The notes: generated by a model not told the origin, from the letters alone. 64,000 nt of DNA from Sinohyriopsis cumingii (GCA_028554795.2 CM068828.1:19305936-19369935); one strand, 5' to 3'. Positions 47,470-59,954 are shown, counted from the stretch's first letter. Numbers and translations: made by a program.

Positions 47470-49590
47470 AGAAGCTTTTGATAATATAGGGAGAATATAA
47501 ATAGGTCTATAGTTTTCCCGGGTCCAACCTAGAGCCTTTTTATGTATTGGGGTAACTTTTGCTTGTTTCAGTTTATCTGGAAAACACCAGACTGGATGCT
47601 CTTGTTAGTGATGTTAACTATATATTTGGATATTACAGATGTGTGAAATGGTACAGCCATTGGGGCTATTTTATCAATCCCATCGGATGTTTTATCATTC
47701 AGTGTCATACGGGTACAGTATATATCATATTCACTTACATTTACTGTAGAAAATTCAAAATATGGACCGGTTAGAACTTTGGCATCTAAATAATAGAGAA
47801 GTTTTTTTGTGGTCAATAGAATGTTCTCTGTGACATAATTATTTGTTATATTTGTGAAGCAGTGGTTGAAGATGTCTGCTATTTCATGAATAATTATAGT
47901 CAAGTCTCCATTGTTGACTAATTGAGTAGGAATAAGATCTTCGGGGGGAGGGGCTAAAATCTTTTAGACACTGTCATAATGTACTTGAATTGGTAGCATT
48001 CCCAACAGTACTAGTTTTTCTTTGCTTTAAGTATTAGGCTGCTTGCTGTGTTTTGCCATTTTTTAAAAATAGTTTTCCAAGTCTTTAAATCTCTTTTTTG
48101 TCTTGCTTATTTCATCTCTTGGGTGGTCCAATTAGGTTGCAGCTCATGATTAACATGCTTGGTTTCACAAGGAGCATGACTGCTTAATACATGGATAAAA
48201 TGTTTGTACCATGCATCCAAAGCTGTATTGACATTTGGAATATTTGCAATATCATTCAAAGGCATAAAATACTGGTCATTACAAAAGATGTCTTCATGAA
48301 AATTGAAAAAATATCTGTATTTTATTTCATTATGTTGGTTAATAATAACTTAGGCACATGTCTAGTGATACATACAGGATAGTGGTCACTTACTGCAAAC
48401 ACAGGTACACAAATGTTACTAAAATGTAATACTTTATTTGTGTATATACTGGTCAGTTAATGTTGAACTGTCTTTCAAGATTCTAGCTGGGCTCCCAATG
48501 ACCTGATTGAAATTACCAGTTTGGAAACAGTCCAGCCACTACTGAGGTGGTTTTGTTTTAGGAAGTCTATATCAAAATCACCATTTATTATTGTTTCATA
48601 ATCTTGCACACCAACAGCATTTGTATTTGCTTTTCATATATTTCAGTCAATTCTACTTTGGCATGTGATGGTCTATAAGCAGAGGATATCAGATTAGGCT
48701 TTGTCTGTGACAATTCAGAATGTGGTGGTCTGTAAGCAATGCATATCAGAATAGGCTTTGTGTCAAGTTTATAATGTGGTGGTCTATAAGCAGTGCATAT
48801 CAGAATAGGCTTTGTGTCAAGTTTAGAATGTGGTGGTCTGTAAGCAGTGCATATCAGAATAGGCTTTGTGTCAAGTTTAGAATGTGGTGGTCTATAAGCA
48901 ATGCATATCAGAATAGGCTTTGTGTCAAGTTTATGTGGTGGTCTATAAGCAATGCATATCAGAATAGGCTTTGTGTCAAGTTTATAATGTGGTGGTCTAT
49001 AAGCAGTGCATATCAGAATAGGCTTTGTGTCAAGTTTAGAATGTGGTGGTCTGTAAGCAGTGCATATCAGAATAGGCTTTGTGTCAAGTTTAGAATGTGG
49101 TGGTCTATAAGCAGTGCATATCAGAATAGGCTTTGTGTCAAGTTTAGAATGTGGTGGTCTATAAGCAATGCATATCAGAATAGGCTTTGTGTCAAGTTTA
49201 GAATGTGGTGGTCTGTAAGCAATGCATACCAGAAATGGCTTTGTGTCAAGTTTATAATGTGGTGGTCTGTAAGCAGTGCTTATCAGAATAGGCTTTGTCT
49301 GTGTCAAGTTTAGAATGTGGTTTTCTATAAGCAGTGCATATCAGAATAGGCTTTGTCTGTGTCAAGTTTATAATGTGGTCGTCTGTAAGCAGTGCATATC
49401 AGAATAGGCTTTGTCTGTGTCAAGTTTAGAATGTGGTTGTCTATAAGTAGTGCATATCAGAATAGGCTTTGTCTGTGTCAAATTTAGAATGTGGTTGTCT
49501 ATAAGCAGTGCATATCAGAATAGGCTTTGTCTGTGTCAAGTTTAGAATGTGGCTGTTTATAAGCAGTGCATATCAGGATATGCTGTCAAG
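47470..49590 (-). mobile_element. LINE remnant (endonuclease plus start of reverse transcriptase)
   Basis: Read from high to low coordinates on the minus strand, it opens in the apurinic-type endonuclease with repeated copies of an (A)YRPPHSKLD motif. Next come the NGDFDIDFL block at 48585-48559 and SDHYPV at 48390-48373, two endonuclease landmarks. The linker and the start of the reverse transcriptase follow: a TSDGIDKIAP-like block and NKSIQSGVF (open frame 47568-47903), then AKVTPIHKK and NYRPIYILPILSK at about 47560-47475. It is cut off just there, so the catalytic core and 3' end are missing. Several stops and frame changes are present. The order and motifs fit the CR1/Jockey/L2 type better than RTE. 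It is different from the LINE at 14720. Confidence 0.85.
48690..49590 (-). repeat. LINE-derived 54/58-bp minisatellite (endonuclease YRPP segment)
   Basis: About seventeen copies of one LINE endonuclease segment. The inner eleven or so units are 54 bases (one is 51), an exact 18 codons, so the minus-strand frame stays open through 239 codons as KPILIC(T/I)AYRPPHSKLDT repeated. The outer five units (about 49290-49590) carry an extra CTGT and are 58 bases, which breaks frame. The inner edge at 48690-48720 keeps the single-copy LINE version (SQTKPNLISSAYRPSH), which identifies the origin. Confidence 0.92.
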
Positions 49591-49635
49591 TTGACTTCTA
49601 TACTTTTAATAATGTTGGTTTCAAGATCATTTTTT

Positions 49636-49638
<3 letters not shown>

Positions 49639-49710
<72 letters not shown>
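49639..49710. repeat. (TA)n microsatellite
   Basis: Thirty-six TA units, directly at the insertion site of the SINE that follows. Confidence 0.95.
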
Positions 49711-49712
<2 letters not shown>

Positions 49713-49716
49713 AGAC

Positions 49717-49914
49717 CTCTGTCAGCGTGAGTTCGAGTCTCAGCCTCAGCTAACAATGGTACGTGAGAAAGCCTGCCAGTAGCTTCTCGTGGGTCGGTGG
49801 TTCTTCCTGGGGTTTTCCAGGGTTCTTCCTCCACCAATTATACTGGCCGCCATGTATAGCCTATCTTGTGCTGAAAAATGGCGTTAAACCCTAAAACAAC
49901 AACAACAACAACAA
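49717..49914 (+). mobile_element. SINE family A, 5'-truncated copy with target-site duplication
   Basis: Plus-strand copy beginning in mid-head (CTCTGTCAGCGTGAGTTCGA), so box B is kept and box A is missing. It runs through the conserved body (CTGGCCGCCATGTATAGCC, GGCGTTAAACCC) to an (AAC)n tail. TATATACAAGAC at 49705-49716 recurs at 49915-49926 and flanks the truncated unit, so the truncation happened at insertion, not later. Confidence 0.88.
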
Positions 49915-50058
49915 TATATACAAGACACACACCCTTAGCATCCATATCTTTTCGTTCAAACTGATAACCTTTAATATTAAATAATGTATCTTTAACATTG
50001 CTGTTTAAAATGTTCCACAAAGACCAAGAATATGTACATATCTATTCTGATATAGCAG

Positions 50059-51153
50059 TGTTACAGTACTATGCTCTTAAAATAAGTAACAGAAAAGAAA
50101 TCCAAATTAAGTCCATTGCTGAAGTGTTGATGTGCCTATGATGGCCTGTATTGTTGTTGTTGTTGTTGTTGTAGGGTTTAACGCCATTTTTCAGCACGCG
50201 ATAGGTTATACATGGCGGCCAGTATTAATGGTGAAGGAAGAAACCGGGAAATCCCCGGAAAGAACCACTGACCCTCGAGAAGCTACTGGCAAGCTTTCTC
50301 ACATATCCACATTGGCCGAATCCGAGACTCGAACCCACGCAGACAGAGGTGAGATGGCAGTGATCCGTAACGGTGAGCGCTTTAGACCACTCGGCCACTC
50401 AGGGCCCCGGCCTGTATTGTGCTGTTGTACCAACAGTCTTTTGTTGAAACATGGTAATATGGTTTGAATTCACTATAAATCCCAGTGAATATCTCTATCC
50501 AAGAATATTATTTTGTATGAGCACTCTGTATATCCTGAGAAACAAACACTGAATTAAATAATATGAAGAGATACATTCCAGCCGAAAAGAGCTTCTGGAC
50601 ACAAAAATAATACAAAATTGATTCTGCTAGATGTTAAAGCATGAATCAATAATCTTTCCAGTAACAAGATTATATAGTTTTAATCTTGACCTCATGACCA
50701 TTACATTTGCTAAAAAAAAGCATTTCGTAATGGAAGATAACCTACTAGAAAGTTCTTAATGTTTAAAAAATAAAATGTTAGACATTATTAGAAAGTCTGT
50801 TATTTAAATTATAATATATAACCTGGACAATGTCAGGTACACCAGGTAAATTGTAGGGAAATTCCAATAACCTAGACCCAGACCCAGATAATCATATTTA
50901 CTTCTATTAATTATGATCCTGAAATTAAACCCATAAACATAAGAGACTATTTTAGCCATGTATTAGTTGTTTACAGAATAAAATTTTAAAAAAATCAATA
51001 ATTCAGGTGAAGTAGAAAATAAACTTGATTTTGGACAAGGTTAAGTAAGGTTAGCAAAACAGCTAATTTCTTTGTCACATGGGTGAGAAAATAGCATATA
51101 GTGAAATAAAAGTATTATAAGAACACAAACAATGAGATTAAATATACATAACA
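50059..51153 (+). mobile_element. LTR-like dispersed repeat, copy 5, with a SINE inserted
   Basis: Starts TGTTACAGTACTATGCTC and ends ATATACATAACA; colinear with the copy at 1625-2531 on both sides of a nested SINE (50155-50408). Removing the SINE gives about 830 bases, similar to the other copies. No coding interior is attached. Confidence 0.65.
50155..50408 (-). mobile_element. SINE family A, full length, nested in an LTR-like repeat
   Basis: Minus-strand copy with tRNA-like head (GGCCCTGAGTGGCCGAGTGG), box B-like GGTTCGAGTC, the shared body and an (AAC)n tail. The 12-bp duplication GGCCTGTATTGT at 50143-50154 and 50409-50420 brackets it. It is younger than the repeat it interrupts. Confidence 0.88.
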
Positions 51154-51474
51154 ACAGTTGATGTCAAGTTGACTTCTATCCGTATTGAGGTTGGAGATTC
51201 TTAAACCTTTCTTTACAAATCCAAATATTGTACAAGTTTGCTCACTGTCATTATTACTACATGTGCTGGGATCAGTTTCATTATGTACCTTGCTAACTAT
51301 ACTGTCATTTAACGTCGTATTACAATCTATGTTTTGATAAGTGTTTATAAATATGACATTAACATTAGGGGTATATTATGTAGAAGAGGCATCAAGGGAG
51401 TTACAAAGTTTATAAGAATGGTCAAGTACACAAGCCCCAGTATCTTAGCTGACTGGTTCCAAAATATTTTTACC

Positions 51475-51605
51475 GTACGAATTTGGTTGGCCATGGTTAC
51501 CATTAGGTAGCATTTACTGTATGAATTTGGTTGGCCATGATTACCATTTGATGGCATTTACTGTATGAATTTGGTTGGCCATGGTTACCATTTGATGGCA
51601 TTTTA
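51475..51605. repeat. 44-bp tandem repeat, three copies
   Basis: GGTTGGCCATG recurs at 51485, 51529 and 51573, exactly 44 bases apart, with ACCATTTGATGGCATTTACT between. Confidence 0.9.
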
Positions 51606-52809
51606 ATGTTGCTATTACAACTTAATCCTGTATTAGATGTAAAAGTATGTGACGTTTGGTAGGGGTGCTCACAATATATTCTTTAAATTACCATAGAAGT
51701 CCCACCCCAGGTTCGATTTTGTAGGGAGTGAAATTAATGATAGAGAGAGGTAAGGCTCCGAGCCCCCAGTCAGCAATGCCAACAGTTAAATTATTGAGAA
51801 CACAAAAGGTGAAATTCAAAAGAATAGCAATTTAATAAATTCAATATTCAAATGATAATAATTTCCCAGTCACTGTTCATCCTCTCGACCAAGTGATAGC
51901 CTATTGCATCCTGTGATTTATAGTGTGAGATTGCTTTTCTACCTGTCCTTGTTTTCTACTCATCTGTGTCTCTCCTAAATTAATACATGCTTCACAGAGA
52001 TCTGAGTCAACATAATATTTGCTTGCATTAGGGATTTTGCCATATGCATTGTTATTTAAGCTCATTTTACTGTTGCTTGTTGTATACAAACATCAGGTGG
52101 CATTCAACACAAGTCAATTTCAACTCAGAAAAATCAATACAAAAGCATTAAGCTGGCCATGGCCAGCATGTCAAGGCCACCCATACCAGTGTCAAGACCA
52201 CCCATACCAGCATGTCAAAGCCATGGCCAGCATGTCAAGGCCACCCATAAGCTTTTTTCAAAACATGCATTGCACACATCGAGATGAATCCACATAAGAA
52301 ACAACAGGATTCATTGGATAAATGTACTTATGATGCAGATTTCATAAATACTTCAATAATGAAGTTAATCTAGAGCATAAATTGAGAGATGACTGTACAG
52401 ACACAAATGTCATTGTCATGTCAAGCTAACAGCATGACAAAAAATAATACAATCTATTTACCATCGCTTAATAAAATTTCAAGCCATGATAAACATATTC
52501 TAAACAACAATTAAGTTAAAGCCAATAAACACATTCTAAACAAAGATTAATTTAAAAGAGGTTTTATTGAAAATCGGGCAGTTGATACATACAACATTCA
52601 AATACATGTATTGTTAACAATATGGATTCTTAATGTGGCCTTTCTTTTTGACTGATTATGATTTGACTATGTACTTGGATAGGACAGCTTACATTTATGC
52701 AAACTTAGTTTCAAGATTACATTTTTCACAGAAACTCAGGATGAGCTGAGTGTTGTTCCTAGGCTTACATTAAAAATGTAACCCTTGGTTTACTAGTCTG
52801 ATTCTCAAT
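51606..52809. other. Unannotated sequence with a short repeat
   Basis: No gene recognised. At about 52155-52240 a block of CCAGCATGTCAAGGCCACCC recurs three times with small changes. A minus-strand AATAAA is present near 52565 but nothing ties it to a gene. Confidence 0.4.
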
Positions 52810-53394
52810 ACAGTTATCATGTCTCATCTGTCAACATCAACAATGAGTTACCATGACTCATCTGGCAATACCAACACTGAGTTACCATGATTCATCTGTC
52901 AATACCAACACTGAGTTACCATGATTCATCTGTCAATACTCACAATGAGTTACCATGACTCATATGTCGATACCAACACCGAGTTACCATGATTCATCTG
53001 TCAATATCAACACTAAGTTGCCATGAATCATCTGTCAATACCAACAGAGTTACCATGATTCATCTGTCAATACCAACACTGAGTTACCATGAGTCACCTG
53101 ACAATACTCACAATGAGTTACCATGACTCATATGTCGATACCAGCACCAAGTTACCATGATTCATCTGTCAATATCAACACTAAGTTGCCATGAATCATC
53201 TGTCAATACCAACACAGAGTTACCATGATTCATCTGTCAATACCAACACTGAGTTACCATGAGTCATCTGTCAATACTCACACTGAGTTACCATGACTCA
53301 GATGTCGATACCAACATTGAGTTACCATGATTCATCTGTCAATATCAACACTAAGTTGCCATGAATCATCTGTCAATACCAACAATGAATTACC
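52810..53394. repeat. 34-bp minisatellite, about seventeen copies
   Basis: Units carrying GAGTTACCATGATTCATCTG and TCAATACCAACACT. A longer pattern of about six units (marked by CATATGTCGATACCA and AAGTTGCCATGAATCA) recurs at least twice, so there is higher-order structure. Confidence 0.92.
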
Positions 53395-54715
53395 ATGATT
53401 CATATTGTACCTCATTACATTCATCTTATGGCATGCATTGTACCTCATTACATTCATCTTATGGCATGCATTGTACCTCATTACATTCATCTTATGGCAT
53501 GCATTGTACCTCATTACATTCATCTTATGGCATGCATTGTACTTATTACATTCATCTTATGGCATGCATTGTACCTCATTACATTCATCTTATGGCATGC
53601 ATTGTACCTCATCACATTCATCTTATGGCATGCATTGTACCTCATCACATTCATCTTATGGCATGCATTGTACCTCATTACATTCATCTTATGGCAGGCA
53701 TTGTACCTCATTACATTCATCTTTATGGCATGCATTGTACCTCATTACATTCATCTTATGGCATGCATTGTACCTCATTACATTCATCTTATGGCATGCA
53801 TTGTACTTATTACATTCACCTTATGGCATGCATTGTACCTTATTACATTCATCTTATGGCATGCATTGTTCCTCATTACATTCATCTTATGGCATGCATT
53901 GTACCTCATTACATTCATCTTATGGCATGTATTGTACCTCATCACATTCATCTTATGGCATGCATTGTACCTCATCACATTCATCTTATGGCATGCATTG
54001 TACCTCATTACATTCATCTTATGGCAGGCATTGTACCTCATTACATTCATCTTTATGGCATGCATTGTACCTCATTACATTCATCTTATGGCATGCATTG
54101 TACCTCATCACATTCATCTTATGGCATGCATTGTACCTCATCACATTCATCTTATGGCATGCATTGTACCTCATCACATTCATCTTATGGCATGCATTGT
54201 ACCTCATTACATTCATCTTATGGCAGGCATTGTACCTCATTACATTCATCTTTATGGCATGCATTGTACCTCATTACATTCATCTTATGACATGCATTGT
54301 ACCTCATTACATTCATCTTATGGCATGCATTGTACCTAATTACATTCATCTTATGGCATGCATTGTACCTAATTACATTCACCTTATGGCATGCATTGTA
54401 CCTCATTACATTCATCTTATGGCATGCATTGTACCTCATCACATTCATCTTATGGCATGCATTGTACCTCATTACATTCATCTTTATGGCATGCATTGTA
54501 CCTCATTACATTCATCTTATAGTATGCATTGTACCTCATTACATTCATCTTATGGCATGCATTGTACCTTATTACATTTATTTTATGGCATGCATTGTAC
54601 CTCATTACATTTATCTTATGGCATGCATTGTACCTCATTGCATTTATCTTATGGCATGCATTGTACCTCATTACATTCATCTTATGGCATGCATTGTACC
54701 TTGTTACATTCAAAT
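53395..54715. repeat. 33-bp satellite array, about forty copies
   Basis: Unit of 33 bp: ATTGTACCTCATTACATTCA then TCTTATGGCATGC. Since 33 is a multiple of three, the array is open in several frames on both strands (up to 455 codons). Those frames read only the repeated peptide (LYLITFILWHA and its frame variants) and are not genes. Variant units (CTCATCA pairs, GGCAGGC, TCTTTATGG) recur as a block near 53610-53735, 53936-54065 and 54100-54264, so blocks of units have been copied. Every intact unit contains the palindrome GCATGC. Confidence 0.97.
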
Positions 54716-56405
54716 GTGGACTCGTTTGATAAGTTTATTTATATTACTTGTGTAAAAAGACCAAAACAATAACAAACTCTATATATATAAGTAAAAGCTT
54801 TATTACTTGCATCGTTATGTTTATGACATGGCATATGGTAAAAAGACATGGACTTTAAAAGATCTAATTCATTAGTTCAAGGATACAAATATGTAAAGAA
54901 TTTCACACAGTAAACTTCATTAGTATACATAAAGGCAGGTATAGAGTATCATACAGTAACTCCTTCAAAACTCCATCAATTATTTTTACTTGATCAATGC
55001 TGAAACAAAAGTACCACGTATACTCACATAGAATCTGACTGTAAACAATATTAAGCCCTGACTTGTATCATGTATCACCAGATCAGGGTTTATGTTTGTT
55101 TGTTCTACTGATAACTCATAACAAAAAGGATACACCCTGATCTGCTGGCATGTTATGTGATGGAATATCTGGTTCTGTGCTTTTTACAGATGGATCTGAC
55201 TTTCAAGTGAGTACACATACTGTATGTAATGATTCCTTAAACAATGAACACTAAACCAATCGGTGTTCAAGAATATGACTTATTGGTTTGCTATAATGGT
55301 ATGTATGGTAGATAAGATGTCACAAGTTTTTTTAAATGTTACAATAGGGACTTATTACTATACTATTATTGTAAGTGAAGATGTCACAGGTATATTTCTA
55401 AGTTACAATCATAACATTGATTAGCTATACTGTTATTGTAAATAAAGATGTCAGATTTATTTCTGTTCTACAATGTCAGGAATACTGTGAAAATAACTAA
55501 CCACAATCACACAATACCTGCTGACAGACTGACAACAAGTAAGTACTTAAGATATGACCTAGATATACAGTGACATCCATACTGCTTGAAGCATGTATGA
55601 CCAACCTTGGGGGAAAACACTACTGCTATTAAAGACTTTACCTGGAAGTTGTAGACAAATACTTGACAAAAATATACATGGAATTACATGCACATTCAAA
55701 AAATATACAGAATTACATGTAAATCATATACTTGTAACCGACTGGATGCCTGTAAATATATAAAGGCAGTTAAAAATACTGCTGAATATGATGTAATCAA
55801 GCTTAATTTAAAAAATCTGGCAAATAAAAAGTTGTCTTTTCACTCTGTATCCAAACATGGATTGAAACATGTCCCTATCAGTAATATTAAAATAAATTTT
55901 AATAAGGTAAAAAAAAAAATTAAAATAAAATTCTTGTGAATTGATTAAACATTAGCAAAAAAAAATTTTGATTGCTTCAACTGATTTGTGTATCTTCAAG
56001 GATCACAATGATGAATAATTTGACATAAAGATATTTTACTGAAATACAAGGTAAAACTAATTTAAGATACTTGAAAAGGAAGAAAAAAGAATCTCAACTG
56101 AAAGATGTGTAGAAGTTTCAATATCAAGCACTTGTTTTATATTGCACATAGTTAAGTTAATAACTGACCAACAACATTAGGTAAAAGACAGAACATTTTC
56201 AAACAGAGTATTGTACATAAAAGTGTCTAAACCTAAACAAAAGATATAGCTACATGAAGAAAAAACATTTTGGGAACCTTTCCTGAATTTACACCTGGAC
56301 TAATATCTTTTAATGAGCCAAACATCTTTAAATTGAAGCTGGTGAAACAAATCCTATAATGCTGACTTATTTCACATACATATATGTCACATTATATACC
56401 AGTGT
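54716..56405. other. Unannotated AT-rich sequence
   Basis: No gene recognised. A segment of about 65 bases with GATGTCACA is duplicated at about 55315-55450. The minus strand has an AATAAAGC near 54797 that could be a polyadenylation signal of a gene lying to the right, but no coding exon is visible to support it. Confidence 0.4.
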
Positions 56406-56620
56406 AAACAAGTTATGACAGAGTATTGGTACTTTAGCATGGTTACACGATGTGTGTGTAAACAAGTTATGACAGAGTATTGGTACTTTAGCATGGTTAC
56501 ACGATGTGTGTGTAAACAAGTTATGACAGAGTATTGGTACTTTAGCATGGTTACACGATGTGAGTGTAAACAAGTTATGACAGAGTATTGGTACTTTAGC
56601 ATGGTTACACAATATGTCTA
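56406..56620. repeat. 54-bp tandem repeat, four nearly perfect copies
   Basis: Units with AAACAAGTTATGACAGAGTA and TTGGTACTTTAGCATGG. Eighteen codons long, so open on both strands; not coding. Very high identity suggests recent duplication. Confidence 0.93.
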
Positions 56621-57394
56621 TGGCAAGTTATCTATTTCAAGATTAAATTAATATACAATATAAATGCCAGGGTATCGGAGTTCAAGTGAACTGATGTAAG
56701 GGAGGTAACTCACTAATGGATGGCATCAAATGGCTTTAACAGCATTAGATGTTAAAATTTGTGTGGTTGTAGCTGACTTTGATACAAGATAAAGAATACA
56801 CAACACAGTAGTTCTGGAATAGACATTTTACCAACAAAAGCTCACACCTTTATAGCTGAGACTGATTGTCAAACATGCAGGCCATTTTAAAACAGAAGTT
56901 ACACAAAAGATTTAAAGCTGTTACCAATTAATAAAATGTAAAGTACAGGATTATCAATATTCTTCTGATCAATTAAAAAAACTGATAACAATGGACAAAT
57001 CAATTGTTCAAAACTGCTGAATAAACAATGCATTAAAAAAAGATAATGACTATATTAGAGCTACTAAACTCAATTTTCTATCACTAAACTTGGTAAAATA
57101 CACTGATAAATTAAGTACTGGTTTACTCAAGAAAAATGCAATTGAGTCACAGTAAGCTAATTCGAAAGTACTTGTTTTACTTTTTAAAGCATTGTATGTC
57201 ACATAATATAATGAAATTTAAAAGGAATAGCAATGAATTAATATTTCTAATAGATGTAATATACAACTTACTGCACATTTTCAAATATTAATTGCAGTTA
57301 TAAAATTTTACTTTCTAATGTGCCTTCGCATCATACAAAATATGTATTAGTGGAAAAAATAAACTTCAAGTATCTTGTTCCAAAGTGTGAGTCT
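56621..57394. other. Unannotated sequence
   Basis: AT-rich; nothing recognised. Confidence 0.4.
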
Positions 57395-57485
57395 GTACAT
57401 GTATAAGTACTGTATAAATTTTAGTCTGGACATGTACAAGTATTGTATAAATTTAGTCTGTACATGCATAAGTACTGTATAAATT
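57395..57485. repeat. Tandem repeat, about 35 bp, three copies
   Basis: Copies of GTCTG(T/G)ACATGTA(T)AAGTA followed by CTGTATAAATTTA. Confidence 0.75.
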
Positions 57486-57514
57486 AAGTTAACTTTTACA
57501 TTCTATACTTTGTA

Positions 57515-57850
57515 ACAGCGCTTAACTCAAAGTCATCAAATAGCTCAGGGCTTAACTCACAATCAAAATAGCTCAGGATTTTACTTATAGTCATCAAACA
57601 GCCCAGGACTTAACTCAGTCATCAACTAGCCAAGGATTAAACTCACTATTATCAAATAACACGGAATTTAACTCACTGTCATCAAATAGCTTAGGATTTA
57701 ACTGACAGTCATCATATAGCCCAGTATTTAACTCAATGTCATCAAACAGCCTAGGATTTATCTCACTATTATCAAATAGCCCAGAATTTAATTGTCATCA
57801 AATAGCACAGAAGTTAACTCAGTGTCATCAAATAACCCAGGGATTTATTT
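57515..57850. repeat. Diverged minisatellite, about 30-33 bp, ten copies
   Basis: Units with AACTCA, GTCATCAAATAGC and CCAGGATTT; substitutions in most copies. Confidence 0.8.
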
Positions 57851-59529
57851 TGGTTCTTTTTGTAAATGTCATTTTTTAAAATGTCTGTATGTAGTTTCTT
57901 AATTATAGTTTCAACTTTTTCTTTTTCCATTTATAAACAAGATTATATACTTATGCATTTGTACATGATTCTCAGTCCCTATCAGAGGATTTAAATTTTA
58001 TCAATTTGACATTATGACTTTGTTCAGATAAATTATTCTGACAAACTGATTCAACTGAAAAAATGGGTGAAAAAAGAAAGCTGTTCAAAAAGTGTTTTGT
58101 AGAAAACATACAGTATAAAAGAAATATATGCAAATCACAATGTGATATTTTTGATATAGTATTATAGTGTGCAATGGTGAATAGATACTCATGTTATTTC
58201 ATATACAATTAGATGGATCCAATAATATTATGTGTAAACAAAAGATTTCCTTCTAAATCCAACTTTTGAGATTTACATGAATGACTATGGCAAAGGGTGG
58301 GATAAAATTTAACTTATCCCTCCCCCAAACATATAATAAAAAAACAAGTGGCTGCTAAACGGATATCAAATAGAATGCAACATGTTATGGTAAATTAACT
58401 TCATTAGTAAAGCAAACATATGCTTTAAATTCTTTGAATGAATTTTAAATGGTTAATACTAGTTATGCAGCAGTACAGAAAATATGATATACTACTGTAA
58501 CATTTAAGATTCAATTTTTGCTTGTTTCCTTGCTCATATTTTTAAATTCAATATTGTTGTTATTATTCTAGAGTATGATAAATGGATAAAATATGGTAAA
58601 GTCCAAAGTTGTGCAAATGAATAAAAACTGGTACGCCTCACTGGAGGCTGTTGATCTTGCTATGCCTTAATGGAGGCTGTTGATTTCTGGATGTCAATGG
58701 AGCTTAGCAGCTATTAAAATCTTCACAGATTATAATTCTATTACAACTTACTACACTACATGTCCAACATCTCGTTACTATTTAAATTTATTTGTTAAAG
58801 TCTCAAAAAACAAATCTTGTACATAATTCATTCAATGTAAGCATATTGGGAGAGAAAATGCACCTCCAAAGTAGAGAGCTTCCAACAAAGGAGATGGGAA
58901 CCTAACTCTTAAGATAGGCACAATATTCTCAGCATGTGCTTATTAGGATGAACTTGAACCTGACACAATTTACCCAAATAAACAATTATGGAAATGCAGG
59001 TATTATGTCAAATACATTACAATGTAATGATATAAAATATTAAGCAGTAAACATGCATTTTGAAGCTTGTAGTATATTTGCATTTACAAACATCTATAAC
59101 AAATCAACAATCAAACACACCGATTCCATGACACATGACTACAATATGACTGCCTGCCTATACAAAGGTCACTTCTTTTTACAGTGTTAAATCTGACTGA
59201 AGAATAAAATAAAATGTAAATGTAAATAAAAACCAGTCTTCCATGTCCCTAATTCAATATGAAATAAAAACCAGCCTTCCATATCCTTAATTAAATACTA
59301 AATGTCCAATGCCACACTTGTAGTACTGTGGACATTCTTTGGATTCTTCAACCCAGACAAACTTGAGTAACGTAAAACACATTATTTTAAGATCTTACTA
59401 ACTTGCATAATGGAGTAAATAACTCCAAAATTAATGTTTCATTGAGTACAAGTCAGAATGTAGCACTTTATCAAAAGAAAGACGTTGTGGAAATGTTTTC
59501 CTAAATTTTGTAAAAATGGAGTTCTACTA
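57851..59529. other. Unannotated AT-rich sequence
   Basis: No gene recognised. Minor direct duplications occur at about 58635-58690 (GGAGGCTGTTGAT) and 59224-59285 (AATAAAAACCAG). Confidence 0.4.
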
Positions 59530-59900
59530 TCACCAAGCATGGGATTATCATCAAACATGGGTTTATCACCAAGCATGGACTTGTCATCAAGTATGGACTT
59601 GTCATTATGCATGAGATTATCCCCAAGCATGGACTCGTCATCAAACAGAATTATCACCAAGCATGGGATTATCATCAAATATAGAACTATCACCAAGCAT
59701 AGGATTATCACAAAGCATGGACTTGGCATCAAACATGGACTTGTCACCAAGCATGGATTTGTCATCAAGTATGGACTTGTGATCAAACATGGACTTGTCA
59801 CCAAGCATGGGCTTGTCATCAAGCATGGGTGACCAAGCATGGGCTAATCATCAATCATGGACTTATCAAGCATGGGATTATCACCAAGTATGAGCAGATG
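59530..59900. repeat. Minisatellite of 15-bp half-units
   Basis: Alternating half-units ATCACCAAGCATGG and ATCATCAAACATGG joined by GACTTGTC or GATTATC. The multiple-of-three length keeps both strands open (up to 133 codons); not coding. Confidence 0.88.
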
Positions 59901-59954
59901 AAAAGTGTTGTCAGACTGGGCTCTATAATGCTGTTTCTACTACAAGATAAAAGG

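Noticed and set aside
53361-54772. Open frames of 309, 314 and 455 codons on the plus strand and several of 71-93 codons on the minus strand
   Set aside because: All are translations of the 33-bp satellite, open in several frames only because the unit is a multiple of three; no non-repetitive domain is present.
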